Shown: positions 28,207 to 37,595 of the stretch, one piece after another
How the letters are laid out: every line of letters starts with the position of its first letter
Position numbering within the stretch: the stretch's first letter is position 1
NCBI GenBank assembly: GCA_009698745.1
Contig: WLPO01000003.1
Span: forward strand, 1 to 37,595
Source: Actinomycetota bacterium
Lineage (GTDB): Bacteria; Actinomycetota; Acidimicrobiia; Acidimicrobiales; Ilumatobacteraceae
Direction: 5' to 3'
Length of the DNA stretch: 37,595 nucleotides
Notes under the pieces: model-generated
Told to the model about the DNA's origin: nothing
The model's input: only the letters and a program-made list of their open reading frames with translations
The model's database searches: none
Position numbers and translations under genes: made by a program

Positions 28207-28695
28207 GTGACAACTTCACCTTCCCTCGACACCATGCTCCAACCGCTCAAGGGCGATGCCCGCCCGTTGCGCGAATGGCTCACAACTTTCCATCTCGCAT
28301 CCGTAGTTATCGATCCGTTCACCAACGAAAGTGCATGGATTCTCGAAACGGCAGCGCGCGTGTTGCACCAATTTGCTGACGCGGCAGTTCGGGTCAACTT
28401 CATTGTTGCTGGTTCCCCATCCGAGGCAAAACTATTTCTCGGACCACTCGCCGATCAGTTCCTCACATTCTCAGACCCAGATCGCATCATGATCAAGCAG
28501 CTTGGCCTCAGCCAATTGCCAGCGTTCGTCTTCATTCAGAGCGATGGCACAGTGCCAGCAGCAGCCGAAGGTTGGAGTCCAGCATCATGGCGCACCGTTG
28601 CGAACCAGATCGCGCAAACCGTGCAGTGGCAGCAACCCCAGTTTCCAGTGGCGGGCGATCCCGGCTCGTTCAAGGGCACACCAGCGCTGGCCTAA
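28207..28695 (+). CDS. thioredoxin-like fold hypothetical protein
   Basis: GLSQLPAFVFIQSDGTVPAAAEGWSPASWRTV resembles the cis-Pro segment of Trx folds; no CxxC. Confidence 0.5.
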   Translation: MTTSPSLDTMLQPLKGDARPLREWLTTFHLASVVIDPFTNESAWILETAARVLHQFADAAVRVNFIVAGSPSEAKLFLGPLADQFLTFSDPDRIMIKQLGLSQLPAFVFIQSDGTVPAAAEGWSPASWRTVANQIAQTVQWQQPQFPVAGDPGSFKGTPALA

Positions 28696-28715
28696 GTCAT
28701 GCGTAGCGTGTAGGT

Positions 28716-30374
28716 ATGGCCAAGCCACCCCAAGAGCCGTTCATACATTCAGAGTTGCTTCCTCTCGGTCCGGACACAACCGAATACCGATTACTCACCA
28801 AGCAAGGTGTTTCTACTTTTTCAACAAGCGAAGGAACATTCCTTAAAGTTTCGCCAGAAGCAATCACGCACCTCACTGAGCATGCAATGCGCGACATTGC
28901 TCACTTGCTGCGCACGTCGCACTTGCAACAATTAGCAAGCATTCTGAAAGACCCAGAGGCCAGCGACAATGATCGTTTTGTTGCACTCGACTTGCTCAAG
29001 AATGCCAGCATCTCAGCAGGTGGCGTGTTGCCAATGTGTCAAGACACCGGCACTGCGATTGTTAAAGCAAAAAAGGGCCAGCGAGTATTCACCGGTGGTG
29101 GCGATGACGAAGCCATCAGCCGCGGCATATACAACACATACCAAACGAGCAACCTTCGCTACAGCCAGCTTGCACCGCTGTCGATGTTTGAAGAAGTCAA
29201 TACCGACACAAACCTTCCTGCAGAGATAAAAATTGCTGCAGTCGACGGTGACGAATACAAATTTCTCTTCATAGCCAAGGGCGGCGGTTCGGCCAACAAG
29301 AGTTATTTGTTTCAAGAGACAAAGGCATTGCTCAACGAAAAAACGTTGTTGCCATGGTTGTTCGACAAAATGAAGACACTTGGCACCGCAGCATGCCCTC
29401 CGTATCACTTAGCAATTGTGGTTGGTGGCACGTCGGCCGAGTTTGCAGTAGAGACCGCAAAGCTTGCAAGCACTCACTATCTCGATTCGTTGCCTACATC
29501 GGGCAGCAAAGCGGGTCACGCATTTCGCGATATCGAGTTAGAAGCCAAGGTGCTCAAGCTCGCACAACAAACTGGCATCGGTGCGCAGTTCGGTGGAAAA
29601 TACTTTTGCCATGACGTTCGAGTTATTCGGCTTCCACGCCACGGTGCAAGTTGCCCGGTTGCAATGGCCGTGTCGTGTAGCGCTGATCGTCAAGCGCTCG
29701 GCAAGATCACAGCAGACGGAGTATTTCTCGAGGTGCTCGAAACTGACCCAGCGCGTTTTCTTCCTGAAGTCACCACCGACCAACTGGCATCTGAGGTCAT
29801 TGCGATTGATCTCAATCAGCCAATGTCCGAGATTCGCGACACGCTGTCGAAGTATCCCGTCAAGACTCGCGTGATGTTGAGCGGACCAATGGTGGTTGCA
29901 CGAGATATTGCGCACGCCAAAATCAAAGAACGCTTGGATGCAGGCGAAGGCTTGCCGCAATACATGAAAGACCATTGCGTGTATTACGCCGGCCCGGCAA
30001 AAACACCTGAAGGTATGGCGTCTGGTTCATTTGGTCCAACTACGGCCGGACGCATGGACAGTTACGTTGCGGAATTTCAAGCAGCTGGTGGAAGTTTTGT
30101 GATGCTCGCAAAGGGCAACCGCTCTCGCCAAGTTACCGATGCATGCAATACCTACGGCGGTTTTTACCTCGGTTCAATTGGTGGTCCTGCCGCGAGGCTC
30201 GCACAAGACTGCATCACCAAAGTCGAAGTGCTCGAATACTCCGAATTGGGCATGGAGGCTGTCTGGAAGATCGAGGTTCACGACTTCCCTGCATTCATCG
30301 TCGTTGACGATAAGGGCAATGATTTTTTTGATGCTGTTAACGCCACAAGTGGCGTGCAAATCAACGTTCGATAA
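28716..30374 (+). CDS. class I fumarate hydratase (Fe-S)
   Basis: 552 aa; [75 protein letters not shown]. Confidence 0.94.
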   Translation: MAKPPQEPFIHSELLPLGPDTTEYRLLTKQGVSTFSTSEGTFLKVSPEAITHLTEHAMRDIAHLLRTSHLQQLASILKDPEASDNDRFVALDLLKNASISAGGVLPMCQDTGTAIVKAKKGQRVFTGGGDDEAISRGIYNTYQTSNLRYSQLAPLSMFEEVNTDTNLPAEIKIAAVDGDEYKFLFIAKGGGSANKSYLFQETKALLNEKTLLPWLFDKMKTLGTAACPPYHLAIVVGGTSAEFAVETAKLASTHYLDSLPTSGSKAGHAFRDIELEAKVLKLAQQTGIGAQFGGKYFCHDVRVIRLPRHGASCPVAMAVSCSADRQALGKITADGVFLEVLETDPARFLPEVTTDQLASEVIAIDLNQPMSEIRDTLSKYPVKTRVMLSGPMVVARDIAHAKIKERLDAGEGLPQYMKDHCVYYAGPAKTPEGMASGSFGPTTAGRMDSYVAEFQAAGGSFVMLAKGNRSRQVTDACNTYGGFYLGSIGGPAARLAQDCITKVEVLEYSELGMEAVWKIEVHDFPAFIVVDDKGNDFFDAVNATSGVQINVR

Positions 30375-31295
30375 TTATCGCTTCAGCAGGCTCTTCAGCA
30401 CTTCGCGGGTGTCATTGGCTTCGTCCGGTGTTCCACCAAACTCCACACCACCAAAGTCGGTCACGCCAAATTCTTGCAGTGCTGCGATCCTGTCAAACAC
30501 TTCGCTCGCCGTACCGATGATGGCCACGTCTTCGGGGCCAGCCACGCCTTCGTGGTCGAGCATTGCGCGATAGCTCGGCAATTGTCCATACACGACAAAC
30601 GTCTTTGCAGCCCTTGCCTTAGTTTCGGCAACATTCTTCGTTACACACATTGGTAGCGCCGCAATAATGCGTGGCGCTGGGCGACCAAGTTGTTCGGCTG
30701 CTTGCACGATCGTTGGCACGGTGAGTGTGCGCAATGTTTCTGGACCGGTGCACCATGTGAGTGTTCCTTCGGTGAATGCAGCAGCAAGCTTGAGCATCTG
30801 CGCGCCTAGAGCGGCAACAACAACGCCGCAGCTTTGCGGTTTTCCAACCGTCAGTTCGGCATGAGTCGTCAACGCTTCACCAGCAAACGACACCTTCTGA
30901 TCGTGGATAAGTGGCATCAAGATTGAGAGATACTCCTTCATGTGACGCACAGGCTTGTCAAATGACATGCCCGTCATACCTTCAACAACAACTTTGTGAC
31001 CAAGACCGATTCCAAGAGTCAGACGCCCGCCCGCTGCTTGGTTTGCAGTCAAGGCCTGCTGGGCCAACATCATTGGGTGACGCGGATACACAGGAATCAC
31101 ACTGGTACCAAGTTCAATACGAGGCACTTCACGACCAACAACACTCAACGTCGAAAGTGCATCAAGACCAAAAATCTGTGACTGCCAGTACGAAGCAAAC
31201 CCGTCGCGCTCCGCTTGAGCAGCTTCAGCGACTACACCATCAATAGTGCTGTCGTTGTTGGATCCAAAAATTCCGATGTTCATACGTTTTGTCAT
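30375..31295 (-). CDS. LLM-class (F420-dependent-like) oxidoreductase
   Basis: FASYWQSQIFGLDALSTLSVVGREVPRIELGTSVIPVYPRHPMMLAQQALTANQAAGGRLTLGIGLGHK. Confidence 0.9.
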   Translation of the reverse strand: MTKRMNIGIFGSNNDSTIDGVVAEAAQAERDGFASYWQSQIFGLDALSTLSVVGREVPRIELGTSVIPVYPRHPMMLAQQALTANQAAGGRLTLGIGLGHKVVVEGMTGMSFDKPVRHMKEYLSILMPLIHDQKVSFAGEALTTHAELTVGKPQSCGVVVAALGAQMLKLAAAFTEGTLTWCTGPETLRTLTVPTIVQAAEQLGRPAPRIIAALPMCVTKNVAETKARAAKTFVVYGQLPSYRAMLDHEGVAGPEDVAIIGTASEVFDRIAALQEFGVTDFGGVEFGGTPDEANDTREVLKSLLKR

Positions 31296-31321
31296 GCGAC
31301 AAAACTACAGGTAGATATTTC

Positions 31322-32197
31322 CTACGGCAGAGTTGTTGAGGTGTCAGGTAACACACCTGCATCGGGTGTCGACGAGTCAGTAGTAACTGGAACTGTCTCT
31401 GCTGGCATTACTCCCGGCACCGGTGCGTCCGATTTAAAAAACATTGGCAGACATTCACCTTCTCGAGTTGGAGCAAACTCAAGTGCTCGCGCAATCGCCG
31501 CAGCGAACACCGACCTACCGTCTGCTGACAAGTGAATTCGATCTTTGCCAAGTATCCCATTGTTTGTAGAGATTGTTCCCCAGTCCAACACCGTCACGTT
31601 CGAAAAATCGGAGGCAAGTTTCATGATTACGTCGTTTACTTTTTGTTGCCGCGGATTGAACATTCCAGTTGTCAAGACCACAAAGGGCATCGGCGACAAT
31701 TTCTCAAAAATCTGACGCATCTTGTTTTCATAATTTGCTTGATTGCCGTCGTAGTTCGTGCCCAAAAATACAACAGCTGTATCCCAGCCTGCATCTAGTC
31801 GCTCATCCAGCACTTTCAAACCGAAGTCAACGAAACTGCCTGATTGGGCCTCTACTTCCACTTGCCAACCAAGTTGCACCAATGTGTCACACATCTCGTT
31901 TCCGTAACGGCTTGAGGTGCTGGCCATGATCGAATCGCCGATCATCAGCACTCGTGGCCCACCAACCTGCGGGCCCATCATCGGTCCGAGAAGTTCCGGA
32001 AAATCAATGGACACACCATCTGGCAATGTCACGAGACTTGAAAAATCTCCGCCAGGAATTCGTCCGACTCCATCGACGACATTGCTTCTGTTTGTCAAAT
32101 AGTTGATAACACCGCAACCGGTCATAGTCAGGCTCGAAGCACAGACAAGCGCGGCGATCTTCAGCACTCGTCGCCACGTGGGGGTTGGGCGAAACAT
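31322..32197 (-). CDS. SGNH/GDSL-hydrolase-like lipoprotein
   Basis: Lipobox-like LTMTGCGVIN; VLMIGDSIMASTSSRYG, VVFLGTNYDGN, DRIHLSADGRSVFAAAIA. Confidence 0.82.
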   Translation of the reverse strand: MFRPTPTWRRVLKIAALVCASSLTMTGCGVINYLTNRSNVVDGVGRIPGGDFSSLVTLPDGVSIDFPELLGPMMGPQVGGPRVLMIGDSIMASTSSRYGNEMCDTLVQLGWQVEVEAQSGSFVDFGLKVLDERLDAGWDTAVVFLGTNYDGNQANYENKMRQIFEKLSPMPFVVLTTGMFNPRQQKVNDVIMKLASDFSNVTVLDWGTISTNNGILGKDRIHLSADGRSVFAAAIARALEFAPTREGECLPMFFKSDAPVPGVMPAETVPVTTDSSTPDAGVLPDTSTTLP

Positions 32198-32202
32198 TTG
32201 CT

Positions 32203-32631
32203 TTATTCTACGGGATTTTTACGCAACTCATCCCGAATTGATGCAAGCAACTCATTGGTCGTCTCAGCCGTCTCTTCCTTGCGGAATCTGCCATATGCCT
32301 TAATCACAAAAAACATCACCACACCCACCATCACAAAGTTGAGCGAAGCAGTAAACAACGACCCGACTGGAATGAAACTTCCGTTGAGCGTGAACCCTTT
32401 GTCATTGAAGTTTGGTTGCGTACCGCCAAACACCGCACCAACCAGTCCGCCGAGTACGCCTTGATTGTTTTTGCCATCGCCAGCAACTGCATCGACAATT
32501 GTCTTAAAAGCTGCACCCATCACAAAGGCAACTGCGACATCCACCACGCTTCCGCGATTGATGAACAACTTGAATTCGTGAATAATTCCGAACTTTTTTG
32601 ATTCCTTGGACATCTTCACCTCTTGAGCCAT
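32203..32631 (-). CDS. mscL: large-conductance mechanosensitive channel
   Basis: EFKLFINRGSVVDVAVAFVMGAAFKTIVDAV and FVMVGVVMFFVIKAYGRF: MscL TM1/TM2. Confidence 0.95.
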   Translation of the reverse strand: MAQEVKMSKESKKFGIIHEFKLFINRGSVVDVAVAFVMGAAFKTIVDAVAGDGKNNQGVLGGLVGAVFGGTQPNFNDKGFTLNGSFIPVGSLFTASLNFVMVGVVMFFVIKAYGRFRKEETAETTNELLASIRDELRKNPVE

Positions 32632-32640
32632 AGAAAAAGA

Positions 32641-34623
32641 TTACTTGGTGGCAAGTTTTTTTATCTGCACCCGTGCATCGTTGAAGCAAGCTCCGTCTGC
32701 CAAGTCCGAGAACGTGTCTGGTGCAAATGCATTTGCAGTAAGCCCGCTTGCAATACTGCGGCGCCATAAACCCTTCGGCATCGCACATACGCCTTGGCGC
32801 ATTGATGCATCAACTTCAACCTCAACTGAAATCGTCGCACGATCGTTAAACATCGTCACAGTCTCGCCAGTCACAACCCCGTGCATGCTTGCATCGATTG
32901 GGTGCAGTTTCAGTACAGCCGGCGGTGGCAAGGTGTCTCCAAACATCGAGTTAATCGTGAATGAGGTTGAAGGTGTCAACAAAGTGAGTGGATGTGCGCC
33001 ATCGACCAACTGTTCATACTGAGGCCCAGGCATTTCGTCATCTAATTCCCAAATCCGCATGCGTTGTTCTTCCAACGATGGAAACACATCACGAAACTGA
33101 ATCGTGCCCCCCACTGGTCGTACAGGAGTTGTTCCACACATCGATTCGCTCACAAGAGTTTCAATCGCTTGCTGCGATGCATCAAACTCGTCTGCCGAAA
33201 AGCCAAGCGCTACAGCAAGCGCCTCTGCTAATTCGCCATTGCTTCGTGACTCACCCACCGGCTCAATAACACGACGATTTTCTTGAACGACATACGCCCC
33301 GTACGAGCCCACAACATCGTGAATCTCAAAGTGTGTTGTCGCGGGCAACACAACATCTGCAAATACCGCAGTATCGGTCATCACCTGCTCGTGCAGCACC
33401 ACAAATACGTCTTCGTTTGCTAACCCCTCGAGCATTCCCTGCTGATCCACTGCTGTTACTGCCGGGTTAGCGCCTTGAATCACCAACACTTTGGCAGGAA
33501 CATGCCACGCTCCGGGCTCACTGCGCAGAACGCGACCAACTCGATTCATATTCATTTTCTTTTGCGTAGGTCGATCGACACCTTGCGGCCACTGCGCCAA
33601 CACGCTGTTTGGAAATCCCCCCGAAGTCGAACCATAAATTCCGCTACCCACCGTGCCGAAGTTTCCAGTCAACGCCCACATTCCGAATGCAGCCAAATAT
33701 GCGCTTCCACCATTGCGATTGCGCTCCATGCCCAAGCCAACTCGCAGCGTCGCGGGCTTGATGGTTGTCACCAATTCGGCGAAGCGCACAATGTCCTCAA
33801 TAGGTACATCACAGATTTCACTCGCACGCTCAAGCGTCCACTCATTAGCTGCCAGCAAAAATTGCGCTGCTCCGGTTACATGCTGTGTTACGAAGTCGTT
33901 ATCAACTCGATGTTGCTCATTGATCCACCTAGCAACTGCATACCCAAAAACCACATCAGTTCCAGGTCGCAGAGCAATATGTAAATCTGCTCGAGCTGCA
34001 GCACTTGTGCGACGTGGATCGATCACCACTACAACTGCGCCATTCTTCTTTGCTTGCGCGATGATGGGCTGCAAATGCGTATTGCTCGCGCCAGGATTCG
34101 CACCCCACACCACGATGAGTTTTGAGTGGACGAGATCCATCGGGTCACTCGACAACATGTCGCCGAACACTCGCTCCCAAGCCGCCGAACTCGTTCCAGC
34201 ACAGATGGTGTGCTCAATCTCGGGACACCCCAATCGCTCAAAGAGATGTGGCATTAAACGCTTTTTATCAATACGAGCAGAAGAAGAGTTGTACAGATAC
34301 GGGAGCACGCTGTCGGGTCCAAATTCGCTTATCGCATTCGAGATTTTGCCTGCCACCAGGGTCATTGCTTCGTCCCATGTTGCGCTCCGAAATTGTCCGG
34401 ACCCTTTTTCACCTGTGCGAATCAATGGCGTCATGATTCGCTCTTTTGAATAGACGCGCATCGCATGATGCTTCACTTTTTTACAAATCCATCCGTCGGT
34501 CAAAGGGTTTGCCTGCTCGCCGACAGGCGCAGCATCTATGTCAACGATTTTGCCGAGCTCAACGGTTACTTCAAGGGAACACGAGTCGGGGCAATCAAGC
34601 GGACAAGCGGTGATGACTTTCAT
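32641..34623 (-). CDS. molybdopterin-dependent oxidoreductase (DMSO-reductase superfamily)
   Basis: N-terminal Fe-S motif CPLDCPDSCSL...GWICKK; IEHTICAGTSSAAWERVFG; VVWGANPGASNTH. Confidence 0.93.
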   Translation of the reverse strand: MKVITACPLDCPDSCSLEVTVELGKIVDIDAAPVGEQANPLTDGWICKKVKHHAMRVYSKERIMTPLIRTGEKGSGQFRSATWDEAMTLVAGKISNAISEFGPDSVLPYLYNSSSARIDKKRLMPHLFERLGCPEIEHTICAGTSSAAWERVFGDMLSSDPMDLVHSKLIVVWGANPGASNTHLQPIIAQAKKNGAVVVVIDPRRTSAAARADLHIALRPGTDVVFGYAVARWINEQHRVDNDFVTQHVTGAAQFLLAANEWTLERASEICDVPIEDIVRFAELVTTIKPATLRVGLGMERNRNGGSAYLAAFGMWALTGNFGTVGSGIYGSTSGGFPNSVLAQWPQGVDRPTQKKMNMNRVGRVLRSEPGAWHVPAKVLVIQGANPAVTAVDQQGMLEGLANEDVFVVLHEQVMTDTAVFADVVLPATTHFEIHDVVGSYGAYVVQENRRVIEPVGESRSNGELAEALAVALGFSADEFDASQQAIETLVSESMCGTTPVRPVGGTIQFRDVFPSLEEQRMRIWELDDEMPGPQYEQLVDGAHPLTLLTPSTSFTINSMFGDTLPPPAVLKLHPIDASMHGVVTGETVTMFNDRATISVEVEVDASMRQGVCAMPKGLWRRSIASGLTANAFAPDTFSDLADGACFNDARVQIKKLATK

Positions 34624-35888
34624 ACAGGATTTTCTGGGGCATCCAAATCACTAAACATGTCGATGTCTCTCAACGGTTTAAACCCAAACCACCAGATGGC
34701 CACGACACCAAGAGTAGCGACACCTCCACCAATCACTGCTGCAGGAGTGCCAAAGGCTTGTGATGCCGCTCCAGACTCAAATGCCCCAAGCTCGTTTGTT
34801 GCGCCAATGAATACGTTTTCTACAGCTGAAACACGACCCCGTTTTGAGTCTGGGGTCACTAATGGAACAATCGATCCACGAATAAACACGCTCACCATGT
34901 CTGCGGCGCTCAGTGTTAACACTGCAGCAAATGCGATCCAGTATGTATGTGTTGCACCCAACACGATCGTGCCGACGCCAAACACTCCGACCGCAATAAG
35001 CAGTGCCTTGCCAACGTTTCGACGCAAAGGCTTTATCGATAAAAATAATGCCATCGCAGCAGCACCAATACCGGCAGATGCTCGTAGCCACCCATACGCA
35101 ACGTCACCTACATGCAATTGCTCTTCTGCAATTGCTGGCAACAGTGCAATCGCACCACCAAACAACACCGCAAAAAGATCGAGTGAAATTGCGGCCAACA
35201 AAATTGGTGTACGTCGAATAAAAAAGAGACCTTCCATTGCTGAACGCAGTGTCGCCTTGTCATCTGGGTCGCGTGGTGTCGGGTCGCGCTCAAGTTGCAC
35301 ACGCATGATGCCAACAATGCCGACAAAGATCAACGCGGTGGTCGTTGCATATGCAACCCACGGAGCGGCTGAATACAGAAATCCTGATGCTGCCGGCCCA
35401 ATGATCATCGCCGATGTCCATACACCGGACGACATCGCAATGATTGGCGGTAAGCCTCCATCTGGCGCGACCATTGGATACATCGCGCGCGTAGCCGGAG
35501 ACAAAAATGCGCGAGAGATACCGAAAACAACAGCAATGACAAAGAACGGCCATACAGCTGTCGGATCAGACAACGAATAGATAACGAGTGCAATTGCACA
35601 CAGCATCTCTCCAACAAGCGCCAACGCAGCGACGTGCTTACGGTTAAACCTGTCGGCGACGCTTCCACTTACCAACACAAGCAGAGCTATTGGTCCAAAT
35701 TCGGCCAAGCCCAGCCATCCAATATCAATAGCGCGACCAGTGACGTCAAAAATATGCTTTCCGAGAGTTGCCGCTTGAAGCGATACGCCAATGTGAAATG
35801 CAAAACTGCTGCCCAGCATGCGGCGCGCGTTCGTAAATCGCAGTACGTCGCGTGCGGTAAGTTGTGTCGGTTCGGAAGAGTTACTCAT
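34620..35888 (-). CDS. MFS transporter
   Basis: 422 aa, multiple TM; GSVADRFNRKHVAALALVGEMLCAIALVIYSL; 4-bp overlap with the molybdopterin oxidoreductase. Confidence 0.9.
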   Translation of the reverse strand: MSNSSEPTQLTARDVLRFTNARRMLGSSFAFHIGVSLQAATLGKHIFDVTGRAIDIGWLGLAEFGPIALLVLVSGSVADRFNRKHVAALALVGEMLCAIALVIYSLSDPTAVWPFFVIAVVFGISRAFLSPATRAMYPMVAPDGGLPPIIAMSSGVWTSAMIIGPAASGFLYSAAPWVAYATTTALIFVGIVGIMRVQLERDPTPRDPDDKATLRSAMEGLFFIRRTPILLAAISLDLFAVLFGGAIALLPAIAEEQLHVGDVAYGWLRASAGIGAAAMALFLSIKPLRRNVGKALLIAVGVFGVGTIVLGATHTYWIAFAAVLTLSAADMVSVFIRGSIVPLVTPDSKRGRVSAVENVFIGATNELGAFESGAASQAFGTPAAVIGGGVATLGVVAIWWFGFKPLRDIDMFSDLDAPENPV

Positions 35889-35910
35889 CAGCGAACAACA
35901 CTAGGGGGTA

Positions 35911-37365
35911 ATGATGGCTTCAATTGCGAATGACACACAATGGCTCGACGCCACTGATCAAGCCCAACTTGTACGAAACGGCGAAGTCACACCGCTCGAG
36001 CTGCTCAACGCGTCACTCGAACGTGCCGACAAACTCAACCCCGCCATCAACGCGCTCACATACCGCTGGGACGACGATGCACGCAAAGTCGCAGCCTCGC
36101 TCCCCGATGACAAATCAATGCCATTTCGTGGCGTGCCATTTATTTTGAAAGATCTCAACGCGACTCTCCAAGGTCAGCCCATCTCTAATGGCAATATCGC
36201 GCTCAAAAACGCCAATCACATTTCTACGTACACCACCGAACACGTCAAACGATTTATACGCGCAGGACTTGTGATTTTTGGTCGCGGAAACTCCCCGGAG
36301 TTTGGAAGTGTTCCAACCACCGAACCAGAAGCATGGGGTGCAACACGTACGCCGTGGGATACCAGCAGAATTTCTGGTGGATCAAGTGGCGGCAGCAGCG
36401 CAGCAGTTGCTGCAGGCATCGTTCCGGCAGCGCATGCCACAGATGGTGGCGGCTCAATTCGAATCCCTGCTGCATGTTGCGGTCTTGTCGGACTCAAAGT
36501 CAGCCAAGGTCGCATCACTGCCGCCCCCATGAGAGACGAAACGAATCTTGGTGTTGAACATGTAGTTACACGCACAGTGCGCGATTGCGCTGCGCTGCTC
36601 GATGCAACGCACGGCCCGGGTGTTGGAGATCGGGTCATTGCACCTACCCCATCGCGATCATTTCTCAGCGAAGTTGGTGCACCTGTCGAAAAACTCCGCA
36701 TTGGCTTTCTCGATCATCGCCCACTTGCCGGCGACATCGATCACGAGTGTGTCCTGGGTGTTCACAATGTCGCCAAACAACTTGAACAACTCGGCCACTT
36801 TGTTGATGCTTCATGGCCACTGGCACTTGAAGATGCGTCTTTCCCTCCACGCTTCACTGCAATCTGGGGCACAAACATGTCCGTTGCTTGCGAAGCGACT
36901 GCGGCTCTACTCGGTCGAGAAGTGACGAGTGATGATTTTGAACTGGTCAACTGGACAATGGCGCAGTATGCAAAAAATACTTCTGCAACGAATTATGCAA
37001 GCGCATTTCTTGCAACCTCGCATTATCGACGTGCGGTCGCGCAATGGTGGGCAGACGGTTGGGACATTCTCGTTACGCCAACAGTCAGTCGAGTGCCACT
37101 CAAGGTTGGGCAATTTGCCAACGACCCCAAAGATCCCATGAAGCCGATGAAGGTTGCGGGCGATTTCGTTGCTTTCACTGCTGCGTTCAACACGAGTGGT
37201 CAACCAGCAATCAGTTTGCCGTTGCATTGGACGCCTGAAGGAGTTCCGATCGGAATTCAGTTAGTAGCCGCCTATGGCCGTGAAGACATTTTGTTGCGCC
37301 TCGCTGCACAACTCGAAGTTGCTTTGCCTTGGGCGCATCGACGACCTGCAATGAAAAATCTGTAG
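35911..37365 (+). CDS. amidase (amidase-signature family)
   Basis: RISGGSSGGSSAAVAAGIVPAAHATDGGGSIRIPAACCGLVGLKVSQGRI. Confidence 0.95.
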   Translation: MMASIANDTQWLDATDQAQLVRNGEVTPLELLNASLERADKLNPAINALTYRWDDDARKVAASLPDDKSMPFRGVPFILKDLNATLQGQPISNGNIALKNANHISTYTTEHVKRFIRAGLVIFGRGNSPEFGSVPTTEPEAWGATRTPWDTSRISGGSSGGSSAAVAAGIVPAAHATDGGGSIRIPAACCGLVGLKVSQGRITAAPMRDETNLGVEHVVTRTVRDCAALLDATHGPGVGDRVIAPTPSRSFLSEVGAPVEKLRIGFLDHRPLAGDIDHECVLGVHNVAKQLEQLGHFVDASWPLALEDASFPPRFTAIWGTNMSVACEATAALLGREVTSDDFELVNWTMAQYAKNTSATNYASAFLATSHYRRAVAQWWADGWDILVTPTVSRVPLKVGQFANDPKDPMKPMKVAGDFVAFTAAFNTSGQPAISLPLHWTPEGVPIGIQLVAAYGREDILLRLAAQLEVALPWAHRRPAMKNL

Positions 37366-37386
37366 TCGCTTCGATCGAGCAATGAG

Positions 37387-37459
37387 CAGCCCCAACGGGA
37401 TTCGAACCCGTGCCGCCACCTTGAGAGGGTGATGTCCTAGGCCACTAGACGATGGGGCC
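37387..37459 (-). tRNA. tRNA-Glu (anticodon CTC)
   Basis: Minus strand GGCCCCATCGTCTAGTGGCCTAGGACATCACCCTCTCAAGGTGGCGGCACGGGTTCGAATCCCGTTGGGGCTG. Confidence 0.95.
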
Positions 37460-37514
37460 AAGTAGCAACACAAGGCTACCGCGACAAAAAGCATCGCACT
37501 GTTGAGTTGCGAAG

Positions 37515-37586
37515 TTGGGGAGCAAGGAATCGAACCCTGAATAACAGAACCAGAATCTGCTGTGTTGCCAGTTACACCACTCCCCA
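37515..37586 (-). tRNA. tRNA-Gln (anticodon CTG)
   Basis: Minus strand TGGGGAGTGGTGTAACTGGCAACACAGCAGATTCTGGTTCTGTTATTCAGGGTTCGATTCCTTGCTCCCCAA. Confidence 0.94.
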
Positions 37587-37595
37587 GAGTGACGG

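Noticed and set aside
33653-34453. 266-aa plus-strand ORF opposite the molybdopterin oxidoreductase
   Set aside because: Shadow ORF; the minus strand has complete Fe-S and molybdopterin motifs.
32641-34623. Possible second selenoprotein (formate-dehydrogenase-like active site)
   Set aside because: The motif reads IEHTICAGTSS with a normal Cys codon (TGT) and the ORF has no internal TGA; sequence alone does not support formate dehydrogenase.
34465-35580. 371-aa plus-strand ORF opposite the MFS transporter
   Set aside because: Low-complexity Ala/Thr/Pro/Ser translation with no domain; the minus strand encodes a normal MFS protein.
37387-37586. Integration site / genomic island at the tRNA-Glu/tRNA-Gln pair
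   Set aside because: No integrase, direct repeats or mobile genes next to them within the window.

Overview
The window is about 37.6 kb of gene-dense actinobacterial chromosome, probably Acidimicrobiia-like (inferred from gene content, not tested). It holds about 36 protein genes and three tRNAs, with no recognisable mobile element, CRISPR array or prophage. The most interesting locus is at 20843-21403. Two ORFs in the same frame (20843-21148 and 21170-21403) are separated only by an in-frame TGA (21146-21148), which is followed by GGC AGC TGC, giving the motif U-G-S-C. A perfect 8-bp hairpin with a GUG triloop (21160-21178) lies where a bacterial SECIS element would be expected. I read this as a UGSC-family selenoprotein that ordinary gene calling would split or truncate. 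It sits directly downstream of, and overlaps, a thioredoxin-like (CATC) multidomain protein. Beside it is a divergent redox cluster of flavin reductase, MauE/DoxX-like membrane protein and ferredoxin. Other notable items: a 28-codon bL37-like ribosomal protein ORF below the ORF-track cutoff; a scattered set of enzymes matching the late ethylmalonyl-CoA pathway (methylsuccinyl-CoA dehydrogenase, MaoC/mesaconyl-CoA hydratase, malyl/methylmalyl-CoA lyase); a PD-(D/E)XK nuclease with a Cas4/AddB-like four-Cys pattern; and a secreted HNH nuclease with a TSPAA repeat linker. All family calls come from reading the translations; no database search was run.
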